From positions 62,001 through 126,000 of the forward strand of contig JAGFNQ010005674.1 of assembly GCA_024364735.1 (NCBI GenBank): a stretch of DNA of 64,000 nucleotides. Reading direction: 5' to 3'. A program made the translations under genes and the position numbers. Under the pieces are notes generated by a model. It was given only the letters and a program-made list of their open reading frames with translations, ran no database searches and was not told the origin of the DNA. Origin of the DNA: Boesenbergia rotunda (taxonomy: Eukaryota > Streptophyta > Magnoliopsida > Zingiberales > Zingiberaceae). This document shows positions 24,810 to 35,690 of this stretch, piece after piece. The number at the start of each line of letters is the position of its first letter. Position 1 is the stretch's first letter.

Positions 24810-27191
24810 TCACTCTTCAACCTCCACTTCGACGATGCGTGGGAGACTACGCGACAAGTCAAAACCGCAATAGTTATCCTCCACGCCACTCTGCACGTGC
24901 GCCTCGTCCAGCCGTAGCACGTTCTCCAGCTGCCACAACACGTCTCCCATCGTCGGCCGCCTCTGCCCCTCGTCGGAGAGGCATTTCTCGGCTATCTCCA
25001 CAAACTTCTCAACGGACTCCGGCGAGTACCCTTCCTCCTTTAGCCGTGGGTCCACGATCCGCTCCACCGGCCGCTGCCGCAGTGCCCATTCAGCCAGGTT
25101 GATTTGTTCATTCGGCAGGGTCGGGTCGATCACCGGCCGCGCGCACACCACCTCCAGCAGCACCACCCCGAACGAGAACACGTCCGATTTCTCCGTCAGC
25201 TGCTGTCGCCGGAAGTACTCAGGATCAAGGTACCCGAAGCTCCCCTTCACCGCCGTGCTCACGTGGGTTTGCTCCACCGCCGGCCCGTCCCTCGACAGCC
25301 CGAAGTCTGCCACCTTAGCCACAAAGTCCTCGTCCAGCAATATGTTGGTGCTCTTCACGTCGCGGTGGATGATTCCCCGCTCCGACCCCGTGTGGAGGTA
25401 GTGCAGCCCGCGCGCGGCGCCGATGCACGTTCCCAAGCGCTGCCGCCACGTCAGCGCCGGCGATTCGCTGCCCACGAGGTGGCTCCGCAGCGTGCCATTC
25501 GCCATGTACTCGTACACCAACACCATCTCCCCTTGCTCGTCGCAGAATCCGATCATGGATACCAAGTGCCGGTGCCGGAGCTTCGACAGCATCTTGATTT
25601 CCGTCTCGAACTCTCTCACTCCCTGCTCTGATTGTTTGTCGGCTCGCTTGATTGCCACCGTAACCCCCTCGTCGATCTCTCCTCTGTAAACTTTACCGAA
25701 GCCCCCTGTTCCAATGACCAACGCCTCGTCGAAATTCCTGGTCGCAATTTTAATCTCTGCCATGGTGAATCTTCTCCCGACCCTGTTCTTGTTCTTCGAG
25801 CTGAACGAAGTCTTCATCGTCACTGCATTTTTTATGCTTCCAGGATTCTTCTTCTCCGGTGGCGTTTTCTTCCGGCGATGTAATAAACCAACATAAACCG
25901 ACAAACCAAACATCATTAGTCCGAAAGCGAAGGCGGCGGCGGCGACGGCCACCCATAAAGTCTTTTGCGTCGGCTTTTGAGCAACACTGCTACTCTGAGT
26001 CGCGCTGATTCGCTGGTGAGAGTGAGCCAGAATCCCGTTCCTGCTCAGCTTAAAGATCTCGACGCCGTTGAGGAGGGCGTCGCCGCCCGATCCGCTCGCC
26101 AGCGAATCGGGTCCCAACTGGAGCCAAAGCGAGTCCACCTCCGGCGAGATCGCCGTCACGTAGTCCTCGTGGCAGGCCTTGTTCTTCCCGCCTGCTCGAA
26201 CGAACACGTCAAAATTCTCCGCTGCAGTCTTGTTGTTAATATAAATCCTGAAAACCCTCTGGTTCGGCTTGTCGTAGACGAGCTCGGAGAAATGCAACCG
26301 GATTAGGTAATCGAAGTTGGGATCCACCTGAAACCTCCACGACACGTTGAATCTCCTCTCCGCTACTTGGTTGTCCGTCATCGTCCTCGCCGTCTCGTAG
26401 ACGAGTAACGGCGCGATGACGTCGGTGTCGCTGACCGACGAGTAAGTAACACTGGAAGTGTTACTGATGCTGCGCGCTGCGTTGACCGAGAACATGAACT
26501 GCTCGTCGGAGTTCCAGTTCCTCCATAGGCCTCGGTCTTCGCTCGCCTCGATTTCTCGCCCGCCGACATTTAACCTGTACATGGTCTCCAGCCCCGAGCT
26601 CGAAGGGAACAGCTTGTGGACGACGGGAATCACCTCGAGGGCGTTGACGAAGGCGAAAGAACCGGGTTCGGGGATGAACTCGATCCTGAGCTCGGCGAGG
26701 TTGACGCTGAGGGAGAACTCCCTGAAGAGAGAACTGATGTTCGTGTTGCTGATCGCGTTCTTCCAATCTATCTCGCCGCGCGCGTTGAACTTGGAGAGCA
26801 GCTTGAGGTTGTTGGCGAGCAAATCGAAGGAGGAATCGCTGGCGATGAAGTCGCCAAAATCGAAGGGGCAGTAGTGGAGCCTGATGAAGTAGTTCCCCGG
26901 AACCACTGCGAAGTTGAAGCTCGCCGAGGTGTTAAAGATCCGCGCAGTTTGATAGAGTGATCCATAGATCGGGAGATCTTCAGAGATCGTCGAAGCAGCA
27001 GCAGCGACTCCAACGGATGATAACGTGAAGTTTTGACCAGGAATCGAGTCACCAGTCCACCGTCTACCATCCACCGTGATGCTGGAATTGCTGCCGCAGT
27101 TGATGAAAAGAGGTTTCGCCGGAGCTTCGACGGATGCTTCAAACAGAGACAGAGATGCCAGGAACGCAAGAAACAATACATTGAATTCCAT
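24810..27191 (-). CDS. CrRLK1L-family malectin-like receptor-like protein kinase
   Basis: A plasma-membrane receptor kinase of the Catharanthus RLK1-like (FERONIA/THESEUS/HERK) family, which senses cell-wall state, often through RALF peptides. It is a single uninterrupted exon of 793 aa, as is usual in the family. The ATG at 27191 is chosen because the codons before it have no other ATG; it opens a signal peptide (about 1-23). The malectin-like ectodomain spans about 28-385, with FINCGSNSSITVDGRRW, FIRLHYCPF, FVNALEVIPV and LIRLHFSE blocks. A transmembrane segment lies at about 410-434, followed by basic HRRKK. The kinase (about 485-760) has the Gly loop GTGGFGKVY, the Lys in VAIKR, the HRD loop IIHRDVKSTN, DFG in VADFGLS, and GSFGYLDPEYF. 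It is therefore an RD kinase with all catalytic residues. Which Arabidopsis member is its ortholog cannot be told by eye. Its nearest upstream neighbour is the nsLTP pseudogene. Confidence 0.96.
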   Translation of the reverse strand: MEFNVLFLAFLASLSLFEASVEAPAKPLFINCGSNSSITVDGRRWTGDSIPGQNFTLSSVGVAAAASTISEDLPIYGSLYQTARIFNTSASFNFAVVPGNYFIRLHYCPFDFGDFIASDSSFDLLANNLKLLSKFNARGEIDWKNAISNTNISSLFREFSLSVNLAELRIEFIPEPGSFAFVNALEVIPVVHKLFPSSSGLETMYRLNVGGREIEASEDRGLWRNWNSDEQFMFSVNAARSISNTSSVTYSSVSDTDVIAPLLVYETARTMTDNQVAERRFNVSWRFQVDPNFDYLIRLHFSELVYDKPNQRVFRIYINNKTAAENFDVFVRAGGKNKACHEDYVTAISPEVDSLWLQLGPDSLASGSGGDALLNGVEIFKLSRNGILAHSHQRISATQSSSVAQKPTQKTLWVAVAAAAFAFGLMMFGLSVYVGLLHRRKKTPPEKKNPGSIKNAVTMKTSFSSKNKNRVGRRFTMAEIKIATRNFDEALVIGTGGFGKVYRGEIDEGVTVAIKRADKQSEQGVREFETEIKMLSKLRHRHLVSMIGFCDEQGEMVLVYEYMANGTLRSHLVGSESPALTWRQRLGTCIGAARGLHYLHTGSERGIIHRDVKSTNILLDEDFVAKVADFGLSRDGPAVEQTHVSTAVKGSFGYLDPEYFRRQQLTEKSDVFSFGVVLLEVVCARPVIDPTLPNEQINLAEWALRQRPVERIVDPRLKEEGYSPESVEKFVEIAEKCLSDEGQRRPTMGDVLWQLENVLRLDEAHVQSGVEDNYCGFDLSRSLPRIVEVEVEE

Positions 27192-28134
27192 GTTTGACAA
27201 ATCAGCAATTAATTAACAATGTATTTAGCCGCTCAGTTGCTGCACATCTCTTCCCTGGAGACTCAGGAATTGAACTGCGTTCATCATCGTTGTCTTTGAC
27301 CAAATACGCAGCTGGAAGTGAAGAGGACCAGACTGAGATGCAGATTCTGCAAACTGGCTTCCTTTTGCATGGAAAGCCAACAGCCTGTGAAGAAGAGAAT
27401 GAGGCACTGTCTCTTTCTTTCTTAATTTCCTTCTCTGAGAAGAAGCACATTGCATTGTCTTTTGGCCGACGAATGCTGCCAATCTGCCATTAATAATAAT
27501 GTAACGCTGTATTCACGCCAGTCTCTCTGTCTGTGGATCAAAATTCAAAAACACTGATTGAATCTTGAAAGCACAGACGTTTCGGTCTTGAACGATGAGT
27601 TGGATACAGAGGAAGGGGAAGAATCGTACGCCTGAAGATAAGATAGGCAGTCAAAGCGAGCCCGCGTGTGGAAGGCAGCTAGCTGTGTATGATTTATGTG
27701 GGTCCATTGAATTGCATCTTGGTGGAATTTGTCCATGGCTGCATGTACTGATGTACACACTGCGAAGACGCAGCAGGCGGTAAAAGCAGCAGCAGCAGCA
27801 GCAGCAGCAAAAGATATTGGATCATATTTATCGGACATTTTTTACGCCTAACCAGATCTTGGTTTAAGAATATAATCATACATAAGTCCCTTTCTCCTTG
27901 GAAAAAAAATTTATCGGAGATAATTATGTTAAATTAAAATTTTATAATTTAATTCTCACTTTTCTATTAAGTAGCCTAAATTAATAATTTCAGATAGCTA
28001 AGCAAGAAAAAATTATTTGGAATAATTAAGTTAGTTGGAAAGACCTAAACTGCTTTATATATCAGAATGTAGATTCTCAAATACAGAGTCTAAATGTAAA
28101 CTCTCAATTTGGGGCCTCCCGAGTCTGACTCCCG
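27192..28134. other. Promoter side of the receptor kinase and spacer
   Basis: No gene is recognised. It includes an (AGC)8 microsatellite at 27785-27808. ORF-like stretches here have no family features. Confidence 0.5.
27785..27808. repeat. (AGC)8 microsatellite
   Basis: Eight perfect AGC units in an intergenic region about 600 bp upstream of the receptor kinase. Confidence 0.95.
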
Positions 28135-28312
28135 ACTGTAGACTCTCGACTACATGCTGGAAGCTCCGGACTAAAGACTTCTTAGTGCAGAGTCTAAGTT
28201 ATAGCTAGGCTCTCCACTGCAGACTCTCGACTACATGCTGGAAGCTCCCGACTGAAGACTTCTGAGTGTAGAGTCTAAGTTATAGCTAGGCTCTCCACTA
28301 CAGACTCTCGAC
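28135..28312. repeat. 81-bp tandem repeat, 2.2 units
   Basis: Units at 28135-28215 and 28216-28296 are nearly identical: each has GACTCTCGACTACATGCTGG, then GAGTCTAAGTTATAGCTAGG. A partial third unit runs to 28312. Further diverged GACTCTC words lie just upstream (28070-28130), so the array may once have been longer. Confidence 0.9.
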
Positions 28313-28618
28313 TAGAGAAGAAGAAAAAGTTGTTGAGGCCTATGTAATGCAATTTCTTTAAGACAGATTCGTCTTTTTCTGATTGTACTTTAAATTTATG
28401 ATGGACATCTGTTTTCTAGGATACAATAGCAAAATCACGTGAAGCACTGACATGTCCGTGATGAACTGAAAAAGTATCCAATTACTATCACGGATATTCT
28501 ACCGAGCAAAAGTTGTACGACAGAGAGGATGAAAGAGAGGAGGGACACAGGTGGACGGAGATCTATTATTGTTTTTTCTTCTTCTGTGGTTTTTGCTCTT
28601 GCTCCCGGTTTCCTTATG

Positions 28619-28946
28619 TAGCAGCCCCGCCTCTATGGTCCCCACAAGCAACCCTCTAGGCCGGCGACCCTACGGTCTTCCCACCCCTGGCAGTGGGTTT
28701 TTGCCTTCCCTAGGATTCGAACTCTAGACCTCCAGGCTAAGTTCTAAAGTTCCTGAATCCTGATACCAAGTGAGCTGTAACTCACTTTGTACCAGGATTC
28801 AGGAATATTAGTACTTAGCTTGGAGGTCTAGAGTTCGAAACCTGAGAAAGGCAAAAACTCACTGGCCAGGGATGGGAAGACCCGTAGGGTCTCGAGCCTA
28901 GAGGGTTGCTTGCGGAGACCATAGAGGCCGAGAACGCTACACCTTT
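28619..28946. repeat. Long inverted repeat: two SINE-like units head-to-head
   Basis: Arms of about 155 bp (28619-28777 and 28780-28946) are inverted copies of each other with scattered changes. Shared words include CAGGATTCAGGAA, GGAGGTCTAGAGTTCGAA, GGCAAAAAC and CTAGAGGGTTGCTTG. Each arm read outward from the centre has a B-box-like AGTTCGAA.CC and an A-box-like GCTCACTTGG, so each is a tRNA-derived SINE-like unit. A transcript across it would form a long hairpin. The palindrome is the direct observation; the SINE origin is inferred. Confidence 0.7.
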
Positions 28947-29094
28947 TATAGGAGCGCTCACCCTAATCTGTAATGAATAATCGAGTTGATCATTCAACAC
29001 TGCTATTATTGATCAGCCATTATTGCTAATAGATTACGAAATTATCATTAATTTCAGATTAATGCTTCTGTTACATTTTTGAGCAGATAGTAAA

Positions 29095-29365
29095 AAAGAG
29101 ATTCGGGTTGGTTCATTCGCTTAGGTAAATTTTATCTCAACTGGTCTGACATTCGGTATGCACAAGTCATGCTCGCACACGAGTCAACTTCGTTCAATGC
29201 AAATTTGGGCTCTGGATTTGCACCCCTGCGCATCCACGTGTGAGAGAGAGTCTTTCCCCATACATTTGTTCACAACTAATATGTTTGTGAATCAATATAA
29301 ACCAACTAATATACCTTGAAACTCTTAATATGAAATTAAAATCTCATTCACAATGGAATCTTTTT
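29095..29365 (+). repeat. Dispersed repeat, copy B
   Basis: Homologous to 3192-3475 in the same orientation (see copy A). It ends about 230 bp before the nsLTP pseudogene start. Confidence 0.65.
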
Positions 29366-29869
29366 CCTTCTGGTCTCTTTTCCATACATTTATATCAACA
29401 CTTTTCATTATCACGTTGCTCAAGTGACAACAAACTCCCACCGCGATGTAAAAAAGCTCTTCTAATAAAACGTTACAAACCTGAAACTGCAACGAGGAAC
29501 GCGAGATCATGCTAGCTATAAATTGAGCATGCAGAATACCTAAATCAACAAGTACGTAACTCGAATTGTAGTTAATTAATCATAACGCTAACCATGAGGG
29601 AGCGATTTCGTGCTGCAGTTCTCTTGCTCCTGCTGGCCCTTGTTCCTACTCCTGATAATGCCTCTGCCGGACCTAATTGCCTTCTTGGTGACCTGTGGAG
29701 AGGTGGCGATGTCCCTGGCGCCATGCCTGCCTTACTTGCTCAGATATGAGACCCAGCCGGCGGCTGTCTACTGCATAGGCGTCCGCGTGCTCAGCAACTT
29801 GGCGCTCACCGTTGACGACCGTTGTGCCATCTGCAACTGTCTGAAGCAGGCGGCGGTGTACGTGCAGAG

Positions 29870-32800
29870 TGTCACGCCCCGATGAGCCGCTCGTCCGATA
29901 CCGACCGGACAGCTACTCCCTCGTCCCGGCGGATAATCCGAAAACCTAACCACCACGACTATCTCAGTCGTCTTGTACCGCAACCTATAGGGCTGGAACA
30001 AGCGACTGTATACAGAGAAAAATGGAAACGATGATAAAGCTGCGTACCGGTATGACTTACGATAAAACCAAAACGAAATCGAGGCCTCCATGGCATACAA
30101 AAGTACAACTATACTGCCGTAAAATAGACGACATAACAGAGCACAACATATGATAGCAGAAGTGAAAAGAAACAAACGAATAAAAGAAAAGGGTACCAAC
30201 ATGTACCACAACCAAAACACAAAACAACTGTGGAAATCGTCTCGGAGACACATGAACTGGGACAGCTGCTGGGCAATTCAGACGATCATCCTGAAAAGAG
30301 AAAAATAGAGCTAACGGGGTGAGTCCTAAGAACTCAGCGAATACAGTCTAATATACACAGGAAGAAATACTAGCAATAAGTCACCATCTACCACAATAAT
30401 AAACATAAATGCAGTAAGAAGGGAATACAGAGCTGAACCATAAGAAACTAAGGAAGTACATACCTACCTGCGTCGATCCAAACCCGGTAGTATGCATGAC
30501 AATCATGTGCAGCAAACACAACCAAGTGCAAAGATACAGAGCATGCTTATGATGCAACATGGGTCACCCCTGACGCCAGTCGGTCAATAATGCACACGCG
30601 GGACTGAGTGGGTAGGGCTCTGACCTGGTCTTCCCTGCACGAACAGACGGTCTATAATGCACACGCGGGACCGAATGGGTAGGGTCGGAGACCATGAACG
30701 TACCCCGCCATCGGGTGGAGTAACGCTCTAAACACCCCTCGCTATCATCGGATAGGTAGGGGACCTGCTGCAGCGCCGGGGACCGCCAACGGGGCTGCAC
30801 GACAGGTCATGTGGCAGGTCTGACGACCCATCTCAACCACTAGGGGAGTCAAAGGTGTTGGTGCAGTTTGCACTAACGGTCAAACTCGGGTTTTGATGTA
30901 TGACAAAGTGGTTAAAGTTAGGGTTGTTAGTGTTTAACCTCTTTACTAAGTGTGCAGGGATGAAAGACTTAGAACCAGATACCAGGCTGAAGTCCAGGAT
31001 GGTTGAGTCCTGGCGGGAAGTCCAGTTGGGTCCGCGGGACCTGACAACTGGCTGAAGACCAAGTTGGTTGAGACTTGGCAGGAAGACCAAGGTGGTTGAG
31101 TCTTAGCAGGAAGTCCTGGTGGGTCAAGAAGTCAAGTAGAGCTGCACAAGGTAAATGAGGTAAGTCACTGGAGGAACGAACCAGTGAGGACGCGTTCCCG
31201 GTCGAGGGAACAGTAGGCGTCGGTTCGACCTAGGGCTCCATTTCGGAGACCAAAGTCAGAACCAAGACAGCTAAGGCTGTACAATCTAACACTATGTGTT
31301 ACTGTATTTTGGACTAACCCTGGATGCAGGACCAAAGGAAGGAGTATCTGCAGCTCAGAGAGCCTCAAGGGAGTGAGGCAGTAGCTGAGCAGGGCGCCCC
31401 GGATGTTCCGGGCGCCCCCAGAGTCAACCCAAAGTCAGTTGAGCAAACGCCCCGCGCGCTTCGGGCGCCCCGCGTGTTGCGGGCGCCCCCAGTGCCACCT
31501 CACTGCCAGCTGCCGAAGCTCGCCCTCGCGAGGCCAAGGAGATAGGCGTTGACCGGTCAATCCGGGCGCCCCGCGCGCTCCGGGCGCCCCAGTCAAAGAT
31601 GATCCCGAAGAAACAGAGATAGGCGTTGACCGGTCAATCCGGGCGCCCCGCGCGCTCCAGGCGCCCCAGTCAAAGATGATCCCGAAGAAACAGAGATCAG
31701 CCTTGACCAGAGGGCTCGCCGGATCGAAAGCCACGTGGGGGGGGGGGGGGGGGCCCCGAGCATCCCGGGCGCCCCCAGCCCTATATAAAGGGCCCTCGAC
31801 CCTCTTCTTCAAACATTCATTCTTCCAACGCCTCGAAGTTCTTCTACGCTCGCGCCTTGCTCCGGAATCGCTTCACTTCGAGCCGACGACGTCCCGCTGC
31901 CCCGAAAGAGTCAACCTACTCCGGACGTCGGTAAAAATAATTTAATTTTTTAATATATATTTTATTGCTTGAAAGTGTGGGGTTGTCACACTTTCAATTC
32001 TTGTGTACTCGCCTACTCTATCGGGGTTTTCCGGTAGAGAGTTTTAGTGGATTGCCCAACGGAAAGGTCCGAGGACCTGGGCCTTTGAGTAGGAGTCGCC
32101 GAAGGCTCCGAACGAAGTAAAAACTCGTTCGTGTTTTTGTGATTGTTTTTTTTGTTTCTTTCATTTCCGCTGTGCACGCTTTTTAAAGCGCTCAAATTTT
32201 TTTAAAGTCACGTGATTCACCCCCCCCCTCTCACGTGCATCGATACTACAAAAGGTCACCTACATATGCCCCTACACGAGTAGCAAGTACGACGACCCAT
32301 CTCAACATCCAGGGAGTCAAAGGTCGTCCCCTATGCTACGTGCAACAATGATGCATGTCACTATCCCAAGCATCATCCACTATCTATCCCTGCTATCATC
32401 TACATGATATGCAGTAGTCAAGATAACCGGTATGCACTAATATCTAAATCCTAGCGTAAGGTATAAGGTAAATTGTGCATCACCAATCCATACAGAAATA
32501 GTAAGCAGTAAAGCTAACGGATACAACTACCGAAGCAAGAGTACAGTGATAAAGATGTCAGATATCCCTACTGCTAACTAAATTTATCTATGCATAAAAA
32601 GAGGTACCCGCCTCCAATGTAGTAAATAGTATGCGAAGAGAACCCCCGTCTGAAATAATATTCGCCGCAAGTGGAGTCCAAATAGCCGCGTCAATAACCT
32701 GTACCATAACACATAATTTAGCTATATATGCAACTAAGAATTAGACTAGATACCAAGATAATTCCGGATTAACCCAACCAAACCCTAAGTGTGGTTTATG

Positions 32801-34033
32801 ATAATTCTAAACCACACCATTAGGCCAACCCTAAATTCAATTAGAATTAGCCTTGATTAAAGATTAATCCCTTAAAGGCACCATTCCCTCATCAAATGAT
32901 ACACACGATCACCCATTACTAGCTACTAACCTACCGAAGTGAAATCACAGATATCAACTGATCCAAATTACTTCATCCCAACACAACCAGATCCAATTTA
33001 CCATCTACGGCAGGAACAGAAACCCCATCCAAAACCTAATTGCATCAAAACATTAAACAAAGAACATGGTAGTGATCACAATACAAAACAGATACAAAAT
33101 CCAACCTAACAATCAGCAATAGTAACATTACCACAATAACAGAGGCACACGGCCAAGAATAGAAAGGCAAGGAACTCGGCTAAGATCGACAGCAATGGCC
33201 CAAATTAATAACTACACAAAACTGGACAAACAACCCACAAATCTCACCAGAACATAACCCATCCAATACCATACCGAGAATACCTTCGATCTCAACAATT
33301 CCATATCAAATTATAACACACGACAGAGAACAAAATCCACACATCTATGAACTCATCCAAGATCCGCAAGAACACAACAACACACAGTTCATCCCGAGAT
33401 TACAACAAAAGAACTGTAAGAACACATGAATCGAAGCAATACTCCAAGCACAGAATATCTCTGATAAAAGAACTGCTTACTTAGAGTAGTACCTACCAAG
33501 ATTCGCACTGAATTTGGAAATCCCTGGATCTTCTTCTTCGCCTCGACTACACCACACGCAAAAACCCTAAATCGCAAATCAACCACGAGATCAGCCGACG
33601 GTTAGGAATAGACTTCGGAACCCAAAACTATCGACGTTAGCATCAAATCGTGGAAGAAAACCCGATCAAAACCCTAACTCACCTTTACTCGTCGGAAAGA
33701 ATGAGGATACGTCGGCGGTTAGGTCGAAGCTTTCCCCATCTGAGTCTCTCCCCAATGCGAATACGAGGCACGTGACCGTCTTCAGGGTTCTGCTCGGCCG
33801 AGGGTGATCGAGATCAGTCGCTTGCGTCGATTGCCGACGGAGAGGAGTTGGGCGGAGAAGAAAAGGAAAAGAAAGGGAAGGTCTCGCGAGATCCGAGCCT
33901 GCGATCGGCCACAGAGGAGAATTTAAGGGCTGGCCGTTTTGCACTTTACTCCTCCATATTTCAAATTTCTCACAAAAATCCTCAATTTAGGAAAAATTAC
34001 ACTTTAGCCCTTAAAGTCTCCTAAATGTTAACA
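29870..34033 (+). mobile_element. Solo-LTR-like insertion in the nsLTP gene (about 2.77 kb before nesting)
   Basis: The insertion starts TGTCACGCCCCGATGAG and ends TGTTAACA, with AGAG on both sides (29866-29869 and 34034-34037). TGTCACGCCCC starts are common for Ty3/gypsy chromovirus LTRs. No coding region, primer site or second LTR is seen, so it is best explained as a long solo LTR. It contains two related blocks, AATGCACACGCGGGAC.GA.TGGGTAGGG (30588-30625 and 30655-30690). It was itself invaded at 30856. The 4-bp rather than 5-bp duplication may reflect decay of one base. Confidence 0.75.
30856..32250 (+). mobile_element. Solo SIRE-type LTR nested in the gypsy LTR
   Basis: Starts TGTTGGTGCAGTTTGC and ends CGATACTACA, 1395 bp, flanked by perfect 5-bp AAAGG duplications (30851-30855, 32251-32255). 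It has a TATA-like CTATATAAAGGGCCC at 31781-31795. The region before it (31390-31780) is packed with GGGCGCCCC and CGCGCGCTCCGGGCGCCCC words and has a 17-G run at 31737-31753. The end contains CACCCCCCCCCTCTCACGTG. No internal genes remain, so it arose by LTR-LTR recombination. Confidence 0.9.
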
Positions 34034-34309
34034 AGAGCCTCAAGGAATCCAACATTGCTGCACTGCCGGCTTCCTGCGCCACCATGATGCCCTTCCCCTC
34101 CAGCTCGCATGCTGACTGCAATGTGCAGTACATATTACACATGCATATTGTGTTTAATTTTAGCCTCTGCTTCTATCGATCTATTAATTAATTTGTAGTT
34201 GATTGTTCTGATCTGATTGATGCATGATAGCTTAATTTGAAGTGGACGATCTAGTGAATAATATGCACGTCATGTATGGAGAATTAATACTGATCCAGAT
34301 GTGGGAGCT

Positions 34310-35690
34310 CTATTGACCGGTCTCGGATGGCTGACGAGGAGGTCAAGAAAACATCCCAATACTGTGCTCTGCTATCACAAGTTGGCGGATAGATAAGCCC
34401 GACCCAGTCGGGTGCCGGGAGGGGGGGGGCGGGCTAGGCCGCACGACGTCTTCTAGTCAGTTGGTATGACCGCGTGGGGAAGGCCAAACCTAGGGTTGTG
34501 GCCCTGACACAGGTAAGGTGGCTATCGTCCAGGGCCCGACTAGCCATCCCAGAGCACCCGTCCGGCTGTCCGCTCAGACGTGGTCGGTCGGCCAGCCGTC
34601 CGGGCAATCATGCTCGCCTTGCCAGAGACCAGACAGGGTGATCTTGATCGATTTTGTCAAGGTTCTTCAAAGGCCCGCCCCGCCGACCATCCGGTCGATA
34701 GTACTGATAATTAAGAGGCCAGAATAGAATGTCAATTGTCCATAATCTTATACAATAGATACTGTTTGATGATGAGAAGAAATAAAGGTATATGGAGGGA
34801 TTCGTAGAATTGGCTCATTATGATGAGGGGATAGAAGCCGGGCACACATCGCCCGAGGAGCTGGCCACCATAATGGGGGTGAATTGACACGAAGAATTGA
34901 CAGGTGATACGAGGTGTGATAGCTTGGCTTCGTCCTTTGGAGGCCAAATCTTGCAATAGGATTGGGTCTTTGATGAGACATGACAGCTCGAACAGAGTCG
35001 GTCTCCTTTCTCCCTATATAAGAGTCTCAAGAGCTTCACACACAAGTATGCGGAATAGTATTTTTTCCAGCTGCTTCTATTTCAACTTCCCTTCACTATA
35101 TTGACTTGAACGTCGGAGTGCCTCCATCGGGGACTCCCTGGCTAGCCTCTAATGTTTTTTTTTCTCACAGTTCGTTGGAACTCCTCCGTCTGTTTGAGTG
35201 CCCAGCGGGCGTTTAAGCGTTCAATTGGTAGACAGTTGTCGGTCTTCAGTCAACCTTTTCGCCACGTCATCAGCAGTTGCTCCTCCTCCTTTGCCGATAG
35301 GATCAAATTTGGTATCGTCTATGGGAACTCTCGCTGATTGGAAGAACGAGAATGGGCGACTCCAACAAAGTGACCATCACCCTATCACAACAAATACTTT
35401 GAGTTGCTAGTGGTTGTCAAAGCTCAGAATCTGGTTCAACAGCAACAGTCGGGCGACCACTCGGCTAATGAATTTCTTGCCGCCTCAAACGTCGTGGCCC
35501 CAGTTGAGACGGAAGTCGCTATCGGGCCGAGCGATAGTGCCTACTTCCCCCGAGCCTTCATTCGCCCAGTGTAGGACGAGGCCCAATCAGATCGCATGGA
35601 GATCTTATCCAGCCACATTGTACCTCTCCATAACAAGGGAAAGGCGCCGACCGACTAAATTTATTTGGAATTTCAGAAAATACTATAAAC
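34310..35690 (+). mobile_element. Gypsy (Tat-like) LTR end, PBS region and start of gag
   Basis: TATA-like CCCTATATAAGAG (35011-35023) is followed by TTGACTTGAACGTCGGAGTGCC (35099-35120), then AATTTGGTATCGTCTATGGGAAC (35306-35328), a degraded TGGCGCCGTCTGTGGGAAC-type primer-site region. An ATG at 35353 opens MGDSNKVTITLSQQ before frame breaks; Gag-like text goes on to about 35690 with stops. The rest of the element is absent. The left boundary near 34310 is approximate. Confidence 0.6.

Larger units (their letters stand above)
29594..34130 (+). pseudogene. nsLTP1-like lipid transfer protein pseudogene, split by an LTR insertion
   Basis: The family comprises small secreted eight-cysteine proteins that bind lipids in the cell wall. 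An ATG at 29594 opens a leucine-rich signal peptide (MRERFRAAVLLLLLALVPTP). The mature part continues one frame over: TCGEVAMSLAPC (29696-29731), then YCIGVRVL and CAICNCLKQAA up to 29869. The C-terminal part is found 4.2 kb later at 34034-34120 (SLKESNIAALPASC, then ADC). The two halves meet in frame once the insertion and one AGAG copy are removed. There are three lesions: a frameshift between signal peptide and mature region (about 29640-29690), Tyr replacing the first Cys of the CC pair, and the 4164-bp insertion. The other seven cysteines are in place. It is therefore a dead copy; the order of the lesions is not known. Confidence 0.85.

Noticed and set aside
24839..26960. Several plus-strand frames opposite the receptor kinase
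   Set aside because: All are shadows of the 2.4-kb kinase exon and have no domain of their own.
27192..27200. Three extra residues at the start of the receptor kinase
   Set aside because: They would need a TTG start; the ATG at 27191 directly precedes the signal peptide.
28735..28850. Possible tRNA genes, because of AGTTCGAA.CC B-box matches
   Set aside because: There is no acceptor stem or anticodon arm; these are parts of SINE-like units.
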